Source: JAIVGV01 sp035295985 (GTDB taxonomy: Bacteria; Acidobacteriota; Blastocatellia; Pyrinomonadales; Pyrinomonadaceae). Taken from it: a DNA stretch of 8,231 bases. The stretch is from the NCBI GenBank assembly GCA_035295985.1, contig DATHBT010000200.1, forward strand, positions 1 through 8,231. The letters run 5' to 3'. Positions 4,784-8,231 of this stretch are shown piece by piece. The position numbers were made by a program, and so were the translations under genes. A model generated the notes under the pieces. That model searched no databases. It saw only the letters and a program-made list of their open reading frames with translations, and was not told where the DNA came from. Every line of letters begins with the position of its first letter. The first letter of the stretch is position 1.

Positions 4784-7020
4784 TTAACTTCACCCCGCGC
4801 TCTGATCTCGCGCGGGGCGGCTGCGTCCGCGGAGACCTCGACGGGGACGCGCCAGGCGAGCGTCTGGATGCGGCACGTGCCGGTGTTGTCCTCGCGGCAG
4901 TAATAGACCGAGAGCCGGACGCGCAGCTCGGCCGGGCCGGCGGCGCGCGCCTGCAACGGCAGGCGCAGCGGCAGCCGCAAATCTTTCGACGAGCGCGCCA
5001 GTGTCGCCTTGCCGCCTTCGAGCGCGAGGCCGCCGCGCTCGACCGACGCGCGGACGCTGTGCGGCGCGTTCTCGTTCAGGTGATAACCGGCCGGCAGCGC
5101 GACCTCCACCACGAGCGCGTCCGACGCGCCGAGCGCGAGCCGCTGCGGCGCGAGCTTCGTCTCTTTGCCGCCGGCCGGGAGGGCTTCGGCATCGGCGGCG
5201 GACGACTCCGCGGCCGGGGCCGGGGGCTTAAGGCCGGCGAGCCGCAGCGTCGAGGTCTGGCCCGTCGCAACGTCAACGACGCGGACGGCGTGGTTGTTCG
5301 TGTCGGCGACGTAGAGCTTGCCGCCCGCGTACGAGAGACCGCCCGGCTCGTAGAACGTGGGCTTCGCGCCATCCGCCTGGCCGGGCTTGCCCGTGCCGGC
5401 GAAAGTTTTGACCGCGCCGCGCGACGGGTCTAACCGCTTGATCTTGTGGTTGTAGGTGTCGGCGATGAAGACCGCGCCGTCCGCGATCACGACGCCGAGC
5501 GGGTGCTGTAGGCGCACTGCGTCGCCGGTGCCATCTGCGTCGCCGAACTCGAAGAGGTCGCCGCCCGCGAGCGTGACGACCTGCGAAGAGGATGAGGCGG
5601 GCCGGGTCGGCGTGGGCGCTGCGACGACGGGCCGCGTCTCGTCCTCGCCGTCCGGCGGCATCTGCCCCGTGGCCGGGCGCTCCTTCTCGTCGCCCGTCGA
5701 GCCGGCCGGCTCCCCGTCGCGGGGCGCGGCCTCCCTCGCGGTCTCGATCAGATCAATCGCGCGGATGATGTTCGACTCGCTGTCGGCGACGTAGAGCGTC
5801 GAGCCGTCGGAGGCCAGGCCCGAAGGCTGTGCGAAGCCCGCCGCGAGGCGCGGGCCGTCGAGCCGCGCCTCGCGCCCCGATCCGGCGAAGATCGAGACGC
5901 GATTCGAGTCGAGACCGAGCTGCCAGATCTGGTGCGGGCCGGCCATCGCGACGTAGAGCGTGCGGCCGACGAGCTGCAAGTCCCAGGGAGAACTGAGCGG
6001 CGTCCGCCGCGCGTCGGCCGCCGACTCGTCGCCGAGCCAACTGCCCTGCCGCCCCGTGCCGGCGACGGTCGAGACCTGCCGCGTCTTGAGATCGACGCGG
6101 CGGATCAGATGGTTCGCCGTGTCGGCGACGTAGAGCGAATCATTGTCGAGCGCGAGGCCCTGCGGGCGGTAGAACGTCGCGGACTCAAACGCCCCGTCGC
6201 GGCTCCCGCGCGCGCCCGTGCCGACGACGGAGACGACCGTGCCGTCGAGTTTGGTAATGACGACGCGGTTGTGGTTCGAGTCTGCGACGAAGAGGCGGTC
6301 GGTTTTCGCGTCGGCCAGCACCTTGCCGGGGAAGGCGAGCGGGAGCGGGGCCGTCTTCGCGCGCTCTAACGCGAGTCTCAGGGGCTGCTCGTTGAGCGCG
6401 CCGCGCTTGCGAAACTCCGCGGCCGTGCGCGCGACGGCCTCGTCCAGAACTTCGTACTGCCCCTCCCCGGCCACGCTGTAGCGCGGCGGCGGGTTAGGGT
6501 TGCGGGGCGACGGCGGATCGCTGCCCAGCGGGACGACGTAGCCGGCCGGGTCGATGACGACGAAGGTCGGCCACGCGCGCACGGCGTAGGCCTCCCAGAT
6601 TTTAAAGTCGGCGTCGTTGACGACCGGGTGCTCGATCTCGTAGCGGAGGATGATGCGGCGGATGTTGTCCGTCTCCTTCTCGTTCTCGAACTTGGCGGAG
6701 TGGACGCCGATGACGACCAGCTCCTTCGCGTACTTCTCTTCGAGCCGCTTGAGATCGGGGATGACGTGGACGCAGTTGATGCAGCCGTAAGTCCAGAAGT
6801 CGAGCAGCACGATCTTGCCGCGCAACTGCGCGAGCGAGAGTGGCCGGTCTGTGTTCAACCACCCGCGCGCGCCGTCGAACTCCGGCGCGCGCACCCTCGA
6901 CTGCACGGCCATCGCACCGCCCCCCGCGCCGCCGCCCGGCGTCTGCGCGCCCGCGCGCGCAGTCGAAGTCAGGACTAGCGTGGCGCACACGGCCCACGCG
7001 ATAAAACTTCTGATCAACAT
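4780..7020 (-). CDS. Secreted thioredoxin-like / NHL beta-propeller protein (NHLRC2-like) with C-terminal DsbD-N-like domain
   Basis: This protein has 746 residues from the ATG at 7020; a GTG directly before it (7023) is an equal-frame alternative, and positions below count from that GTG. Residues 2-26 look like a signal peptide ending in ARAGA, so it is probably periplasmic. A thioredoxin-like domain (about 45-205) holds the CINC redox motif (Cys81, Cys84) and the cis-proline loop AWPTF (Pro152). Six NHL-type repeats follow, each with a YVADTxNHxI-like strand near 245, 298, 357, 411, 519 and 571, giving a six-bladed propeller. A Pro/Glu/Ser-rich insert (about 429-479) sits inside the propeller. 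The C-terminal beta domain (625-730) contains GYHLNENAP and a cysteine pair, Cys709 and Cys717. Domain order matches human NHLRC2 and bacterial relatives, whose substrates are poorly known. A thiol-disulphide role is inferred from CINC. The gene diverges from the CheW-like gene. Confidence 0.9.
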   Translation of the reverse strand: MLIRSFIAWAVCATLVLTSTARAGAQTPGGGAGGGAMAVQSRVRAPEFDGARGWLNTDRPLSLAQLRGKIVLLDFWTYGCINCVHVIPDLKRLEEKYAKELVVIGVHSAKFENEKETDNIRRIILRYEIEHPVVNDADFKIWEAYAVRAWPTFVVIDPAGYVVPLGSDPPSPRNPNPPPRYSVAGEGQYEVLDEAVARTAAEFRKRGALNEQPLRLALERAKTAPLPLAFPGKVLADAKTDRLFVADSNHNRVVITKLDGTVVSVVGTGARGSRDGAFESATFYRPQGLALDNDSLYVADTANHLIRRVDLKTRQVSTVAGTGRQGSWLGDESAADARRTPLSSPWDLQLVGRTLYVAMAGPHQIWQLGLDSNRVSIFAGSGREARLDGPRLAAGFAQPSGLASDGSTLYVADSESNIIRAIDLIETAREAAPRDGEPAGSTGDEKERPATGQMPPDGEDETRPVVAAPTPTRPASSSSQVVTLAGGDLFEFGDADGTGDAVRLQHPLGVVIADGAVFIADTYNHKIKRLDPSRGAVKTFAGTGKPGQADGAKPTFYEPGGLSYAGGKLYVADTNNHAVRVVDVATGQTSTLRLAGLKPPAPAAESSAADAEALPAGGKETKLAPQRLALGASDALVVEVALPAGYHLNENAPHSVRASVERGGLALEGGKATLARSSKDLRLPLRLPLQARAAGPAELRVRLSVYYCREDNTGTCRIQTLAWRVPVEVSADAAAPREIRARGEVK

Positions 7021-7122
7021 CACAGCACCGCCCGTCCGAAGAAACTCGCGCGCCAGTAGAGTAGGCCGGTCGGCCCGGCGGCGTTCCAGATACGGCCCGC
7101 ACGGGGCCGCGGGATTCCAATT

Positions 7123-7152
7123 ACGATACGCGCCCCGCCCGCGTCTTCACAA
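7123..7152 (-). promoter_or_regulatory. Weak candidate promoter of the thioredoxin-NHL gene
   Basis: On the minus strand, TTGTGA (7152-7147) and TATCGT (7128-7123) are 18 bases apart, each 4 of 6 to consensus. The leader would be about 95 bases and contain a 6-bp GC hairpin (7093-7109). It sits in the 203-base divergent gap, so a minus-strand promoter is expected somewhere here. Confidence 0.22.
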
Positions 7153-7182
7153 GTCTGCGCGCCGACAGGTTTTCTGATCGCT

Positions 7183-7211
7183 TTGACACGCCTCGGCCCG
7201 CGTGTTAGAAG
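7183..7211 (+). promoter_or_regulatory. Sigma70-like promoter of the CheW-like gene
   Basis: A perfect TTGACA box (7183-7188) is followed by a 17-base spacer and TAGAAG (7206-7211), 4 of 6 to the -10 consensus. Transcription would start near 7218, only about 6 bases before the ATG at 7224, so the mRNA would be almost leaderless. That fits the absence of a clear ribosome-binding site before this gene. Confidence 0.5.
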
Positions 7212-7223
7212 CAGCCGCGAGCG

Positions 7224-7757
7224 ATGACGAGCGACGCTGAGACGAACCAGGGCGCGACGGGCGCGAACGCCGGGGAGCGCGAGGGCGGCTCGCGGGCCTT
7301 GCGCGAGCTGTTCGTCTTCCGCGCGGGCGCGCGCAGCTTCGCGCTCTTCCGCGAAGAGGTCGAGGCGACGGCAGAGAACCTGCGCCCCGCCCCGCTGCCC
7401 TTCGCGCCGCCGCCCGTCCTCGGCGTCGTGGCACTTCGCGGACGCGTCCGCACCGCCATCGACCCGCTCAAACTCTTCGCCGCCCCCGCCGTCCCGGCTG
7501 GCGAAACTTCCCCCGCCAAGACCGAACCGCCCCACACCTTCGTCGCGCTGGCCGGCGACGAACAACTCGCGCTCGCCTGCGATTCTGTGGAAGAGTCCTT
7601 CACCATCTCGACCGCCGAACTCCGCCCCGCGCCCGACCCGGAAGCCCCGGCCCGCGGCCTCGTCATGCACGAGGCCCGCGACATAATCGTCCTCGACCCC
7701 GCGCGCCTCTTCGACGCCGCCACGCGCGGCCTCGACCGCCGCCGCAAAAGATCGTAA
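7224..7757 (+). CDS. Stand-alone CheW-like domain protein
   Basis: This 177-residue cytoplasmic protein resembles the CheW scaffold that links chemoreceptors to the CheA kinase. The recognisable pieces are ELFVFRAGARSFALFREEV (28-46) as the first CheW strands, VLGVVALRGRVRTAIDPLKLF (65-85) matching the conserved CheW box around LRG and the ID-LF turn, a second half starting at HTFVALAGDEQLALACDSVEE, and DIIVLDPARLF (153-163), the typical last strand and helix. A polar N-terminal stretch of about 26 residues and an Arg/Lys-rich C-terminus lie outside the fold. No CheA, methyl-accepting receptor or response regulator is adjacent, so it may act as an adaptor in another signalling array. The ATG start follows a consensus -35 box closely; the stop is TAA. 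The downstream neighbour is mutS2, separated by repeats. The fold is fairly sure, the partner unknown. Confidence 0.8.
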   Translation: MTSDAETNQGATGANAGEREGGSRALRELFVFRAGARSFALFREEVEATAENLRPAPLPFAPPPVLGVVALRGRVRTAIDPLKLFAAPAVPAGETSPAKTEPPHTFVALAGDEQLALACDSVEESFTISTAELRPAPDPEAPARGLVMHEARDIIVLDPARLFDAATRGLDRRRKRS

Positions 7758-7816
7758 ACCGGGCGGCCGCGCGCCGGCATCCCCGCCGTGCCCGCGCCCG
7801 CGGCCGGGTGCTAAGA

Positions 7817-7930
7817 TTAGCTGTTAGCTGTTAGCTGTTAGCCGGAATGGAATGCGCTTTCGGCTCACGACGCCCGCTCCGCCTCCGGTCTTCAGGTTTT
7901 GCTAACAGCTAACAGCTAACAGCTAACAGC
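7817..7930. repeat. Inverted pair of heptamer tandem arrays upstream of mutS2
   Basis: The left arm (7817-7842) is 3.7 perfect copies of TTAGCTG. The right arm (7901-7930) is 4.3 perfect copies of GCTAACA, its reverse complement. Together they form an uninterrupted 26-bp inverted repeat (7817-7842 with 7901-7926) around a 58-base spacer. Because 7 is not a multiple of 3, each array places a stop (TAG on the left, TAA on the right) in all three plus-strand frames. The hairpin would lie between the CheW-like stop and the mutS2 start. It lacks a following T-run but may still block read-through or translation. The spacer contains no gene I can recognise. Confidence 0.9.
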
Positions 7931-7938
7931 TTCTTGTT

Positions 7939-8231
7939 ATGAATCAACAGTCGTTCGGGGTGCTCGAATACGAAGCCGCGCGCGCGCTCGTGCGGCGCGG
8001 CGCGCAGACCGAGGCTGGCCGCGCACGCGCCGACTCGCTCGCGCCGATGGACGATCTGTCGGAGTTGCGGCGCGCTCTCGCCGCGGTCTCGGAGTGCGTG
8101 GCCCTACGCGCGCGCGGCGGCGCGTGGTCGTTCTCGGAGCTGGCCGACCCCGAAGAGCTGATCGCGCGTCTGCGGATCGAGGGCGCGGTGCTCGAACCGC
8201 TCGCGCTGCTCGAACTGGCGCGCCTCTGCGA
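7939..8231 (+). CDS. mutS2: Endonuclease MutS2, N-terminal part (cut by the window end)
   Basis: The first 97 codons are visible, beginning MNQQSFGVLEYEAARALV and running off the window. This matches the start of MutS2: the LEYxxARALV opening, then TEAGRARADSLAPMDDLSELRRALAAVSECVALR, then a stretch like SFSELADPEELIARLRIEGAVLEPLALLELARLC, all typical of the helical N-terminal core. Full MutS2 proteins have about 780 residues, with a MutS-type ATPase and a C-terminal Smr nuclease domain; neither is inside this window. Family members suppress homologous recombination, act on branched DNA, or rescue collided ribosomes, depending on the species. The ATG is the first plausible start. No Shine-Dalgarno sequence is visible because the right heptamer array occupies the region up to 9 bases before it. 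Confidence 0.88.
   Translation, partial: MNQQSFGVLEYEAARALVRRGAQTEAGRARADSLAPMDDLSELRRALAAVSECVALRARGGAWSFSELADPEELIARLRIEGAVLEPLALLELARLC

Noticed and set aside
7764..7806. 8-bp GC stem (7764-7771 with 7799-7806) just after the CheW-like stop
   Set aside because: It has a long loop and no T-run, in sequence that is nearly all G and C. Too weak to call a terminator.
7817..7930. CRISPR array or insertion sequence as an explanation for the repeats before mutS2
   Set aside because: The repeats are 7 bases long and directly adjacent without spacers, there are no cas genes, and no transposase is encoded in the 58-base spacer.

Overview
The window is G+C-rich throughout and packed with genes. It comes from a bacterial chromosome, not from a phage or plasmid: I see no integrase, transposase, tRNA, rRNA or CRISPR array. 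High G+C, GTG and TTG starts, a secreted NHLRC2-like thioredoxin/propeller protein, and heptamer repeats in the gaps suggest Acidobacteriota, possibly the Blastocatellia side. That assignment is an inference from gene style, with no marker gene behind it.

Five genes lie on the minus strand. In transcription order they are: (1) a secreted thioredoxin-NHL propeller protein, 7020 to 4780; (2) a zinc-ribbon rhomboid intramembrane protease, 4425 to 3034; (3) a short-form 3-hydroxyacyl-CoA dehydrogenase, 2893 to 2003; (4) a metallo-beta-lactamase-fold hydrolase broken by one in-frame TAG, 1866 to 982; (5) an enoyl-CoA hydratase/isomerase, 985 to 197, whose TTG start overlaps the hydrolase stop. Genes 3 and 5 catalyse consecutive beta-oxidation steps (hydration of the enoyl-CoA, then oxidation of the 3-hydroxyacyl-CoA). 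No thiolase or acyl-CoA dehydrogenase is in view. A good sigma70-like promoter lies upstream of the rhomboid gene.

Divergent from these, on the plus strand, are a stand-alone CheW-like protein (7224-7757) and the first 97 codons of mutS2 (from 7939, running off the window end). The CheW-like gene has a consensus TTGACA box and a very short predicted leader.

The most unusual material is between genes. Two gaps carry arrays of 7-base words related to GTNAGCN. Each array faces an inverted partner across a short spacer. One array begins at the stop codon of the thioredoxin-NHL gene (4705-4783, with an inverted copy at 4665-4679). The other forms a perfect 26-bp inverted repeat that ends 12 bases before the mutS2 start (7817-7842 and 7901-7926). 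The shared word family and shared convergent layout suggest one dispersed short-tandem-repeat family. I see no complete new defence or biosynthetic system here. The best leads are this repeat family, the amber-interrupted hydrolase, and a possible thiol relay inside the thioredoxin-propeller protein.
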